From Nitrosomonadales bacterium (GTDB lineage Bacteria > Pseudomonadota > Gammaproteobacteria > Burkholderiales > SG8-41): 7,787 bases of DNA. Positions 1 to 6,255 of this stretch are shown here, piece by piece. The notes under the pieces are model-generated. The model was not told the DNA's origin. It did no database searches and worked only from the letters and a program-made list of their open reading frames with translations. The DNA lies in NCBI GenBank assembly GCA_009885185.1, contig VFLF01000414.1, forward strand, positions 1 to 7,787. Direction: 5' to 3'. Position numbers and translations under genes: made by a program. Positions within the stretch are counted from its first letter, which is position 1. Every line of letters starts with the position of its first letter.

Positions 1-5
1 CAGCC

Positions 6-40
6 AAAACAAAAAGGGCATACCGTTTCCAGTATGCCCC
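6..40 (-). terminator. Rho-independent terminator of the psiF-like gene
   Basis: On the minus strand an 8-bp perfect stem, GGGCATAC (39-32) with GTATGCCC (23-16), encloses an 8-nt loop. It is followed at once by TTTTTGTTTT (15-6). The structure lies 40 bp past the stop codon of the leftward psiF-like gene. The stem and U-tract are read directly; the assignment to that gene follows from position and orientation. Confidence 0.88.
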
Positions 41-79
41 TCGATTTGCCGCCTGACAATCCAGGCGCGCATCTGCAAA

Positions 80-598
80 TTACTTCTTGGCGGGTGCGTC
101 TGCCTTCGGTGCCTCAGCCTTCGGCGCGGCGGCCTTCGGTGCAGCCGCGGGGGCATCGCCCTTGTTGGACAAGCACTCTTTCATGAAGCCTTTGCGATCG
201 TCACCCTTCAGCTTCTTGCCATCGGCTTCCTTGTTGCAGGTGCCCATGCGGGTTTGCTGCGACTTTTTCTTGTCGTCGTCAGCCTTTTTCGCCGCTTTCA
301 TGCAGGAACCCATGAATTTCTGGCGCTCGTCGCCTTTTTTGTCGCCGGCTTGCGCATTGCAATCCTTCAGCCGCTCGTCGTTGGCTTTCTGCGCGGGGGT
401 GCGCTCTTTCTTGGGCTGATCGGCTTTCTTGTCGTCTGCCTTGCTCTTCTCGGATTTTTTCTCTGCGTCCTTGCCCTTATCAGCTTTCACTTCGGCGGCA
501 GGCGCGGTTTTTTTCGCATCATCCTTCGCCTTGTCCTGCGCGAACGCCAACGGCGAGGCCGCCAGCATGAAACACACCATGGCAATCAGCTTTTTCAT
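80..598 (-). CDS. psiF: PsiF-family secreted protein with two PsiF repeats and low-complexity linkers
   Basis: Predicted secreted 172-aa protein of unknown biochemical role. E. coli PsiF, induced by phosphate starvation, is the namesake of the family. Residues 1-20 form a signal peptide (MKK start, hydrophobic core, probable cleavage after AFA-20). Residues 21-66 are a highly charged Lys/Asp/Ala-rich linker. Two PsiF repeats follow, at about 67-100 (TPAQKANDERLKDC...FMGSCM) and 111-143 (QQTRMGTCN...LKGDDRKGFMKECL). Each has two cysteines (C80/C99 and C121/C142) that could pair in the periplasm. Residues 149-172 are an AAPKA-type Pro/Ala/Lys tail. The protein is much longer than E. coli PsiF (about 106 aa) because of the linker and tail. 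I chose ATG at 598: GGAG (609-606) lies 6 nt upstream, whereas an in-frame TTG at 604 would leave almost no spacing. The gene stands alone, with its own terminator. The sequence does not show whether it is phosphate-regulated. Confidence 0.88.
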   Translation of the reverse strand: MKKLIAMVCFMLAASPLAFAQDKAKDDAKKTAPAAEVKADKGKDAEKKSEKSKADDKKADQPKKERTPAQKANDERLKDCNAQAGDKKGDERQKFMGSCMKAAKKADDDKKKSQQTRMGTCNKEADGKKLKGDDRKGFMKECLSNKGDAPAAAPKAAAPKAEAPKADAPAKK

Positions 599-614
599 AA
601 GCAACTCCAGAATA

Positions 615-636
615 TTGTTTTAAAACAAATAGTTAA
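615..636 (-). promoter_or_regulatory. 14-bp perfect palindrome in the psiF leader, possible operator
   Basis: TTGTTTTAAAACAA at 615-628 is a perfect palindrome, 16 nt upstream of the psiF ATG and just beyond its Shine-Dalgarno sequence. An AT-rich tract continues to 636. No convincing -35/-10 pair could be assigned here. A palindrome in a leader suggests a repressor site, but about one of this length is expected by chance in several kilobases, so this is a weak call. Confidence 0.3.
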
Positions 637-713
637 TTGATCGGACCGTCCACCAAGAGCAGTCCCGGCACGATCAGTAACGCGCCATGCTCAAGCTCGC
701 TGACAAAAACGTT

Positions 714-779
714 TTAGATGTTCAACATACGCGCGGCATTGCCGCCCAAAATCAGATCACGATCACTCGCCGCCAACAC
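714..779 (-). pseudogene. 3'-end relic of an amidohydrolase (Amidohydro_2-type) gene
   Basis: Read leftward from 779, the sequence encodes VLAASDRDLILGGNAARMLNI and then a TAA stop at 716-714. The block D-x-x-LILGGNAARML followed closely by a stop is the characteristic C-terminus of metal-dependent TIM-barrel amidohydrolases of the Amidohydro_2 group (usual form ILGGNAARLL). No start, no upstream barrel and no metal ligands remain: the same frame runs back without recognisable sequence to the TAA of yedI at 830-828. I infer a gene lost by deletion or rearrangement, leaving about 22 codons. The reading frame is certain; the family assignment rests on one short motif. Confidence 0.6.
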
Positions 780-827
780 CCGGACGCCGGCCAGCGTTCG
801 ACGACCACCACCGGTGGCTCGTGCCGC

Positions 828-1748
828 TTAAGCCTGCGCTTTTTTTCCCATCATCTTCTGCGCGACCATCACCACCCCGAGTATCACCGCGCCCGCCGCA
901 ATGCCGATCACGGCATCAATGAGCGTGGGCACGAGAAACCCGATCACCGCACCGCTACCGCTGACCATGCCGCTCACCAGACTCTCCGCACCGGGAATGC
1001 CGTGCGTGAGAATGCCGCCGCCCACCATGAACATCGCAGCCGTGCCCAGCACCGATAATGTTTTCATCAGCCACGGCGCCATCCACAGTATCGCGCGTCC
1101 GACGCGCTGCTTGACACCCTCGCCCGGCGTGCGCGTCAGATGCAGCCCCAGATCGTCGAGCTTCACGATCCCGGCCACCAGCCCATACACCCCAACCGTC
1201 ATGATGGCGGCGATACCCACCAACACGGCAACCTTCTGCATGAACGCCGCGGCGGCCACGGTGCCCAGACTGATGACGATAATTTCCGCCGACAAAATGA
1301 AGTCGGTGCGAATGGCGCCTTTGACCTTTTCCTTTTCGAAAGCCACCAGATCCACGGCGGGATCGGCCACGGCATGCACCAGCTCCTTATGGCGCTGGTC
1401 TACTTCGGCTTTGGAATGGAGGAATTTGTGCGCCAGTTTCTCACACCCCTCAAAGCAGAGAAATGCACCGCCCAGCATCAGCAGCGGTGTAATGGCCCAC
1501 GGTGCCAGCACACTGATCGCCAGCGCCGCCGGCACCAGAATGCACTTGTTAATGGCCGATCCCTTAGCCACCGCCCACACCACGGGCAATTCGCGGTCGG
1601 CACTCACGCCGGACACCTGCTGCGCGTTAAGCGCGAGATCGTCGCCCAGTACGCCGGCCGTCTTCTTGGCGGCCACTTTGGTCATCACCGCCACATCGTC
1701 GAGGATGGTGGCGATATCGTCGAGCAGGGCAAACAGACTAGAGGCCAC
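828..1748 (-). CDS. yedI: YedI/DUF808-family inner-membrane protein
   Basis: A 306-aa integral membrane protein of the DUF808 (YedI) family; the family's function is not established. The N-terminus carries the hallmark block, including [15 protein letters not shown] (8-22), [20 protein letters not shown] (26-45) and [13 protein letters not shown] (52-64). This matches E. coli YedI closely from memory, and the length is essentially the same. Hydrophobic stretches at about 69-99, 150-195 (probably two helices), 217-246 and 265-297 suggest a multi-pass protein. A charged segment (about 101-148) separates the first two groups. The start is GTG at 1748-1746, preceded by AAGGAG (1759-1754) at 5-nt spacing, which fixes the start well. 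It is transcribed as a single gene. A 10-bp CCACCGGTGG palindrome follows the stop at 808-817, but without a T-run it is not a convincing terminator. Confidence 0.92.
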   Translation of the reverse strand: MASSLFALLDDIATILDDVAVMTKVAAKKTAGVLGDDLALNAQQVSGVSADRELPVVWAVAKGSAINKCILVPAALAISVLAPWAITPLLMLGGAFLCFEGCEKLAHKFLHSKAEVDQRHKELVHAVADPAVDLVAFEKEKVKGAIRTDFILSAEIIVISLGTVAAAAFMQKVAVLVGIAAIMTVGVYGLVAGIVKLDDLGLHLTRTPGEGVKQRVGRAILWMAPWLMKTLSVLGTAAMFMVGGGILTHGIPGAESLVSGMVSGSGAVIGFLVPTLIDAVIGIAAGAVILGVVMVAQKMMGKKAQA

Positions 1749-1820
1749 GGTGGCTCCTTATGAACGCGGGGACGGCGCTGATTGAATCACAAACTATTGA
1801 TCTTTCCAAAATACATTACA

Positions 1821-1891
1821 CCGTTCGGGCTGAGCCTGTCGAAGCCCTCTCGCGTAACCCCGCCCTTCGACAGGCTACTCAGGGCGAACGG
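1821..1891. repeat. REP-like long inverted repeat (GTTCG...CCTGTCGAAG type)
   Basis: The left arm (1821-1847) begins CCGTTCGGGCTGAG and continues CCTGTCGAAGCCC. The right arm (1862-1891) is its near-perfect reverse complement, reading on the other strand CCGTTCGCCCTGAG, an extra TAG, then CCTGTCGAAGGGC. About 14 nt (1848-1861) form the loop. The unit lies between the 3' end of the radical SAM gene and the start of yedI. The core 'CCTGAGCCTGTCGAAG' is, from memory, a very frequent interspersed palindrome in proteobacterial genomes. As RNA it would form a long hairpin that could protect or end the leftward operon transcript. Confidence 0.8.
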
Positions 1892-1942
1892 ATTGGGTTT
1901 GTCACGATTTATAAAAGACTCAAACCGGTACGCGGGCGAGCA

Positions 1943-3061
1943 TCAAAACAGCGGCATTTGCCCGGTGGCCTGTACGGGCACGCGAAACAATGCGGTATCC
2001 AGCAACGCGTTGCGCATCATGCGGCCACGCGCGTCATACCCGATGCGCCGCTTCGCAATCTCGAATCGTTTCGCCAGAAACGCGGCGAACTCGCCCTGCC
2101 CGCGCATACGGCTGCCGAAGTTGGGATCGTTATCACGCCCGCCGCGCAGTTCATGCACGCGGCTCATCACGTGTTTGGCCTTTAGCGGATAGTGGCGCTC
2201 CAGCCAGTCCCGGAACAGGGTTTTCACTTCATAGGGCAAACGCAGCACCACATACCCGGCTTGCGTTGCGCCGGCCTCGAACGCGGCTTCAAGCACGGCC
2301 TCGATCTGGTCATCGGTGAGAAACGGAATCACCGGCGCCACCAGCACGCCCACCGGCACGCCCGCTTGCGCCAGCGTGCGTATCGCCTCGATGCGCCGCG
2401 CGGGCGCGACGCAACGCGGCTCCAGCCGGCGCGCAATCTCGTGATCGAGATTATTCACCGAGATAAACACATTGACCAGACGTTTTTGTGCCATCGGCAC
2501 GAGGATATCGAGGTCGCGCTCAACCAGCGCGTTCTTGGTGACAATACCCACCGGCTGGTTGAATTCATTGCACACTTCAAGAATGCCGCGCGTGATGTTG
2601 AGCTTGCGTTCGGCGGGTTGATACGGATCGGTGTTGGCGCCGAGTGAAATCACCTCGCAGACGTAACCCGGCCTGGACAACTCCTTGCGCAACAATTCCG
2701 CCGCGTTGACCTTGGCGAAAATGCGCGTCTCGAAATCCACCCCCGGCGACAGGTTGCGATACGCATGCGTGGGCCGCGCGTAGCAGTAGATGCAGCCATG
2801 CTCGCAACCTTGATACGGGTTGATCGACTGCGTGAACGGAATATCCGGCGACTGGTTGCGCGAGATGATGCTGGCGGCGCGCTCTTCGGTGATCTGCGTT
2901 ATTAGCGCCGGCGCGTCTTCGGCGCCATCGTGCATTTCGTGCGTCCAGCCGTCATCAAACGCCTCGCGCTCGACCTTTTCAAAACGCCCCTCCGGGTTGA
3001 TCGCGGCACCTCTACCCTTGCGAGGGTCTACATGCTTACCGGAGAGCGTTCTGAGCGCCAT
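1943..3061 (-). CDS. PA0069-family radical SAM protein (SPL-like)
   Basis: A 372-aa radical SAM enzyme of the PA0069 family, related to the spore photoproduct lyase-like branch; its substrate is unknown. The 4Fe-4S cluster motif is C86-EHG-C90-IY-C93, the CxxxCxxC that binds the cluster used to cleave S-adenosylmethionine. Other family blocks are KGRGAAINPEGRFE (15-28), the SINPYQGCEHGCIYCYARPTH region (79-99), SLGANTDPYQPAER (139-152), TKNALVERDLD (175-185), RRLEPR (211-216) and LRLPYEVKTLFRDWL (273-287). ATG at 3061 keeps the KGRGA N-terminal block typical of the family. The ribosome-binding site is weak (GGGA only 2 nt away), so translation may be coupled to the upstream thioesterase gene, which ends 15 nt before. 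The 3' end is followed by the REP-like hairpin. Length and motifs indicate an intact enzyme. Confidence 0.92.
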   Translation of the reverse strand: MALRTLSGKHVDPRKGRGAAINPEGRFEKVEREAFDDGWTHEMHDGAEDAPALITQITEERAASIISRNQSPDIPFTQSINPYQGCEHGCIYCYARPTHAYRNLSPGVDFETRIFAKVNAAELLRKELSRPGYVCEVISLGANTDPYQPAERKLNITRGILEVCNEFNQPVGIVTKNALVERDLDILVPMAQKRLVNVFISVNNLDHEIARRLEPRCVAPARRIEAIRTLAQAGVPVGVLVAPVIPFLTDDQIEAVLEAAFEAGATQAGYVVLRLPYEVKTLFRDWLERHYPLKAKHVMSRVHELRGGRDNDPNFGSRMRGQGEFAAFLAKRFEIAKRRIGYDARGRMMRNALLDTALFRVPVQATGQMPLF

Positions 3062-3076
3062 CGTCCCGTCCGGCGC

Positions 3077-4048
3077 TCAATCGGCCCGATGCGCGTGCGT
3101 GGTAATCATTTCCATCACGCGCCGGTTGTTCTTGCCGGTGATCTCGGTGCGCACCACCGACGTGAGCCGCCCGTGATGAATGATTTTCGACTTCGCCTTG
3201 ATTACGCGGCCTTCGCCGGGGCTGATGTACCACGCCGTCACCGCCGAGAGCATCCAGCTTGCGGGCAACGCCGTTTCAGCGGTGGCGATGCCCAGCCCCA
3301 TGGTCACGCCGCCCTGCAGGTGGCCCACGCGGTTACCCACATGCGGGCCGTTCTTCAACTTGCCCGATGCGCCACCCGTAATGGCACGCGTATCAAAGCC
3401 CCAGAAGTGGCGGATGAACGTGCCACCTTTTTGCGTGGCCGCGAGCGCGGCATCGGCAATCGCCAGCACGCGGCACTCGTCGCGCTGCAACTCCTCTTCA
3501 CGCAGCGGCGCCACCTCGGGCTCGCTGTCCTTGCGATGCGACATCGGATACAGCGCCACGCCCTTGGGCGGATTCAGCACCATGAACGTGCCCACGCCGT
3601 GACACACCGGCTTGCCGTGCGCGGTAACAGTCACCTGCCCGGCACCCTGCACGCTGGTGATGTGCTGCACATAGCTTTGCAACTTGGATGCGGCATGCAG
3701 CCGCCCGGTGATCGGCGCGCCGGTGAATTGCAGATTCATCTGCACGGTCGCCAGCCGCGAGGCCGGCGTATGCCCCGCGCGCACATTGGCCGCCAGCGCA
3801 ATATCCGCTAGCACCGCCACCGCGCCATAGCTAACATTGCCGTTCGGCTCAACATTGTGCGGGCCGGCGGCCATCGCGAGCTGCACGTCGTGCTCGGTGT
3901 TTTTCTCGAAGGAAAGATTTAAAAAGTTGCCGGTAAAGTGATAGCCCGGCGTGCGGTTCAGTGCAAGGCCGCGCAGAATGCGGTTGCGGATGGCGGTGGC
4001 GTCGTTCACGGAGATGTCTTGAAAAGTTTGCGGGATTTGCAGCGGCAT
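3077..4048 (-). CDS. Double-hotdog acyl-CoA thioesterase-like protein (PaaI-related)
   Basis: A 323-aa protein with two hotdog-fold segments, about 35-158 and 210-320, joined by a charged linker (about 170-192). Such tandem hotdogs usually hydrolyse acyl-CoA thioesters in the cytoplasm; the acyl chain used here cannot be told. Segment 1 has the hotdog helix region GNVSYGAVAVLADIALA (70-86) followed by strand TVQMNLQFTG (101-110). Segment 2 has GNRVGHLQGGVTMGLGIATAE (238-258) followed by strands at about 268-318. By my alignment segment 1 keeps the PaaI-type Asp (D82) but has SYG where HGG is expected. Segment 2 keeps H243-L-Q-G-G247 but has no acidic residue at the Asp position. ATG at 4048 gives a sensible N-terminus, although no clear Shine-Dalgarno sequence precedes it. 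It sits between the DUF2520 gene (39-nt gap) and the radical SAM gene (15-nt gap), as if in one operon. Confidence 0.82.
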   Translation of the reverse strand: MPLQIPQTFQDISVNDATAIRNRILRGLALNRTPGYHFTGNFLNLSFEKNTEHDVQLAMAAGPHNVEPNGNVSYGAVAVLADIALAANVRAGHTPASRLATVQMNLQFTGAPITGRLHAASKLQSYVQHITSVQGAGQVTVTAHGKPVCHGVGTFMVLNPPKGVALYPMSHRKDSEPEVAPLREEELQRDECRVLAIADAALAATQKGGTFIRHFWGFDTRAITGGASGKLKNGPHVGNRVGHLQGGVTMGLGIATAETALPASWMLSAVTAWYISPGEGRVIKAKSKIIHHGRLTSVVRTEITGKNNRRVMEMITTHAHRAD

Positions 4049-4087
4049 TTTACCGCGACGCTGCGCGGCGCGGGCGTGCCGGTAACA

Positions 4088-4969
4088 CTACATCAGTAGC
4101 TTGGACTGTAACGAACGCGCGATGGCGTCCAATTCCGCCGCATCCGCGCCACCCTGCGCCCGCGACAACGCCACCGCCATCACCCCCAGCGCACGATAAA
4201 TCTCTGCGGTGCGTGGATCGAAATCGCGCAACGAATCGATCTGCCTCTCGACCACCATGGCATCGCCGCGCGCAATCGGGCCGGTGAGCGCCTTCACCGT
4301 GCCGAGTTTGAACACGTTGTCCACCGTCTCGCGCACCAGCGGATCCATCATCTTGCTTGCGGTTGTGCGCGGGATGCCGGCTTTTTCATAGCACTGCAAG
4401 CCCGTCTCCATTAACGCGGCAAGGTAGTTACAGACGATGACACTGGCCGCGTGATAAACGGTTTTGAATTGCGGATCAATCTCGGTGACACGCGCGCCGA
4501 TGGTTTCAAACGCGGGCTTGAGCAGCGCCAGCGCCGCCGCGTCGCCTTCGGCGGCACAATACGTGCCGGCGAAAGTGCGCACCGCATCGCCGGGATCGGC
4601 AAAACTCTTCAGCGGATGCACGCTGGCCACGCCAGCCACCGCGATGCCCGCCACGCGCAAATCGCTCGACGGCAACGCGCCGCTGCATTGAAACACCACG
4701 TCACCCGCGCGCAGCAGCCCGCATTCGGCAAGGCGTTGCCCCGCGGGCGCCAACTCGCCGTCCGGCGTCGCCAGCAACCAGGCGTCCGCGTGCGGCATAT
4801 CACTGATATTTTCCATCGCGCGGCCCGCACCGATAAACGCCACCGCGTCGCGCGCGTTCTGCAATGTGCGATTGCACACGCCCCTTATCGCAAACACGTT
4901 TTGTCGATGCCATAGCGCGGCCAGCGTGCGTCCCACGCGTCCGGCGCCGATAATATTGAGTATTTTCAT
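4088..4969 (-). CDS. Rossmann-like and DUF2520 domain protein (NAD(P)-binding, dehydrogenase-like)
   Basis: A 293-aa protein with an N-terminal Rossmann domain and a C-terminal all-helical DUF2520 domain. This architecture resembles pyrroline-5-carboxylate and ketopantoate reductases, but the family's substrate is not established. The dinucleotide motif is MKILNIIGAGRVG, with G8-A-G10-R-V-G13. Other family blocks are VVFQCSGALPSSDL (91-104), SVHPLKSFADP (116-126) near the inter-domain cleft, YHAASVIVCNYLAAL (172-186) and LTGPIARGD (228-236). I chose ATG at 4969 because the Rossmann strand begins right there. In-frame upstream starts exist (ATG at 4987, GTG at 5002) but would add 6-11 residues before the first strand, and none of the three has a good Shine-Dalgarno sequence. 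It would be the first gene of a leftward block with the thioesterase and radical SAM genes, and it is divergent from the Bug gene. Confidence 0.87.
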   Translation of the reverse strand: MKILNIIGAGRVGRTLAALWHRQNVFAIRGVCNRTLQNARDAVAFIGAGRAMENISDMPHADAWLLATPDGELAPAGQRLAECGLLRAGDVVFQCSGALPSSDLRVAGIAVAGVASVHPLKSFADPGDAVRTFAGTYCAAEGDAAALALLKPAFETIGARVTEIDPQFKTVYHAASVIVCNYLAALMETGLQCYEKAGIPRTTASKMMDPLVRETVDNVFKLGTVKALTGPIARGDAMVVERQIDSLRDFDPRTAEIYRALGVMAVALSRAQGGADAAELDAIARSLQSKLLM

Positions 4970-5118
4970 GATGTGCGCCGCGATCATACTACGCAGCGGC
5001 ACCCCACAAAAATATACATTAAAACAATTAGTTACCTCACCACCTTGCGGCGTGCGTTATGCTATGGGCAGCACCTTCGAATTCACACGCCATCCAGTAA
5101 AAAACGAGGAGTTTCATC
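4970..5118. promoter_or_regulatory. Divergent intergenic region between the DUF2520 operon and the Bug gene
   Basis: This 149-bp spacer must hold the leftward operon promoter and the rightward Bug promoter. It contains an AT-rich core (5007-5035). On the minus strand TATATT (5016-5011) could be a -10 hexamer for the operon; if so, the transcript would begin near 5004, which makes the GTG at 5002 unlikely as the start. No good -35 is visible at 16-18 nt, and no convincing pair was found for the rightward gene. TTAAAACAATTAGTTA (5019-5034) differs by one base from TTAAAACAAATAGTTA (620-635) upstream of psiF. Confidence 0.3.
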
Positions 5119-6099
5119 ATGGTTTTGCATTCCTGCCTGCGCACACTGACAGCGACGTTAATAGCGATTGCGGCGGGCGCGCCCGCTGCGGCCCAAGCCC
5201 AAGCTTTCCCCAATCGCCCAATCGAAATGGTGATCCACAGCAACCCCGGCGCGGGGCAGGACGTGTTTGGCCGCCTGTTCGCGGAAATCAGCTCGCGTGA
5301 GAAACTTCTGCCGCAGCCCTTCACCATCGTCAACCGCCCCGGCGGTAGCGGCGCGGTGGCTTCGACCTTCATCAAATCCAAACGCGCCGACCCCTACTAT
5401 CTGTTGTCGCTGTCGAGCACCATTGTGCTGGCGCTGGCGCAACGCCCGGATATCGGCCTTGGGCTCGATACCTACACACCGGTGGCGCTGTTCGGCTTTG
5501 ATCTGCAAGCAGTCACGGTGCCGGTGGATTCAAAGTTCAAAACCCTCCGGGACCTCGTCGAAGCCGCGAAGCAATCGCCCGACACCATCGTCAACGGCAT
5601 TTCCTCGGCCACCGGCACCGCGCGCTTTTTTCAGTATCAGCTTGAAAAAATGACCGGCGCAAAATTCAAATATGTGTCGTTCAAGAGCGGCAGCGACGCC
5701 ATGGCCGCGGTGATGGGCAAGCACGTCGATCTCACCATGGAAAACGTGAGCGAGGTGTTAAGCGGCGTGGAAGCGAAAAAACTGCGCATACTCGCCGTGC
5801 CTTCCGAGCAACGCCTGAAAGGCCTGCCCGATGTGCCGACCTTAAAAGAGTTGGGCTACAACATCCACGTCGGTGGCGGTCGCGGGCTGGCCATGCCCGC
5901 GGGCGTGCCGAAAGAAACGCTGGCGGTGATGGAAGCCGCCGCCGAACGCGCGCACAAGAGCACGATATGGCGCGACTACGCCGCCAAGAACATGTATGAA
6001 AACACTTACATGAACAGCGCGCAGTTGACGCAATACCTGACCAAGCAAATGCCCACCGTGGGTGAGTTCATGGAATACATCGGCGCCAAGAAGCCCTAA
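5119..6099 (+). CDS. Bug-family (TctC) periplasmic solute-binding protein
   Basis: A 326-aa exported binding protein of the Bug/TctC family. Members capture small carboxylates or similar solutes in the periplasm, in some cases for a tripartite tricarboxylate transporter (TctA/TctB membrane partners). Residues 1-29 are a signal peptide (MVLHSCLRTL, hydrophobic core, cleavage after AQA-29). The mature protein begins FPNRPIEMVIHSNPGAGQD, matching the Bug pattern of a short Y/F-P-x-(K/R)-P-I strand and a PGxxxD ligand loop (43-48). VNRPGGSGAVAST (71-83) is the second conserved loop. The FKYVSFKSGSDAMAAVMGKHVD region (183-204) matches the usual 'Y-K-G...LLGGQVD' block. The start is well supported: GAGGAG (5106-5111) lies 7 nt before the ATG. 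No TctA, TctB or enzyme genes are nearby, so it is an orphan here, like most members in bug-rich genomes. The ligand cannot be assigned. The IS4 element begins 3 bp after its stop. Confidence 0.9.
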   Translation: MVLHSCLRTLTATLIAIAAGAPAAAQAQAFPNRPIEMVIHSNPGAGQDVFGRLFAEISSREKLLPQPFTIVNRPGGSGAVASTFIKSKRADPYYLLSLSSTIVLALAQRPDIGLGLDTYTPVALFGFDLQAVTVPVDSKFKTLRDLVEAAKQSPDTIVNGISSATGTARFFQYQLEKMTGAKFKYVSFKSGSDAMAAVMGKHVDLTMENVSEVLSGVEAKKLRILAVPSEQRLKGLPDVPTLKELGYNIHVGGGRGLAMPAGVPKETLAVMEAAAERAHKSTIWRDYAAKNMYENTYMNSAQLTQYLTKQMPTVGEFMEYIGAKKP

Positions 6100-6102
6100 A
6101 GC

Positions 6103-6118
6103 CCAGCCCTTTCAAGGT
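6103..6118 (+). repeat. IS left terminal inverted repeat
   Basis: CCAGCCCTTTCAAGGT is an exact reverse complement of 7632-7647. The match stops at both edges: the base just outside (C at 6102 against T at 7648) and the base just inside do not pair. This sets the likely element boundary 3 bp after the Bug stop codon. Confidence 0.9.
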
Positions 6119-6134
6119 GACAGTCGGATGTCGC

Positions 6135-6150
6135 GGAACAGCTTTGTTCC
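6135..6150 (+). other. Subterminal hairpin near the IS left end
   Basis: GGAACA (6135-6140) and TGTTCC (6145-6150) form a 6-bp stem with a GCTT loop, 17 bp inside the left terminal repeat and about 105 bp before the transposase start. It may weaken read-through from outside into the transposase gene, or be a subterminal transposase site. The structure is visible; the roles are inference. Confidence 0.4.
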
Positions 6151-6202
6151 CGTCAATAAGATGAATGGATTGAACAGCTTAGCGCAAATATCGCTGTACA
6201 TT

Positions 6203-6231
6203 TTGCGCAGTGCCAAGCAGACTCTTATCGT
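6203..6231 (+). promoter_or_regulatory. Weak candidate promoter of the transposase
   Basis: TTGCGC (6203-6208) and TATCGT (6226-6231) are separated by 17 bp inside the IS left end, giving a start about 18 nt before the transposase ATG. The match to consensus is poor, as is common for transposase promoters, so this is only a candidate. Confidence 0.2.
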
Positions 6232-6255
6232 TGATTACAACGTTGAGGGACTCTC

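Noticed and set aside
87..640. Open frames on the plus strand opposite the psiF-like gene
   Set aside because: They are antisense to a gene with signal peptide, repeats, ribosome-binding site and terminator, and they show only low-complexity translations.
634..713. Continuation of the amidohydrolase-relic frame past its stop (NVFVSELEHGALLIVPG...)
   Set aside because: A 26-codon open stretch is not significant, and its translation shows no family motif; it was not added to the relic.
808..817. CCACCGGTGG palindrome after the yedI stop as a terminator
   Set aside because: There is no loop of usable size and no T-run on the minus strand.
901..1785. Long plus-strand open frame opposite yedI
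   Set aside because: It reads as a Thr/Ala/Ser/Pro-rich antisense translation of a GC-rich gene; the minus strand matches the YedI family over its whole length.
1760..2192. Two plus-strand open frames across the REP-like repeat and the radical SAM 3' end
   Set aside because: They arise from the palindromic repeat and the antisense of a conserved gene; they have no family features and no ribosome-binding site.
2930..3811. Plus-strand open frame of about 290 codons opposite the thioesterase and radical SAM genes
   Set aside because: It is rich in His, Arg and Ala with no recognisable domain, as expected for an antisense frame in GC-rich DNA; it spans two real genes.
5032..5063. TTACCT/TATGCT as promoter for the Bug gene
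   Set aside because: The spacing is 20 bp and the hexamers are weak; no pair in the spacer has acceptable spacing.
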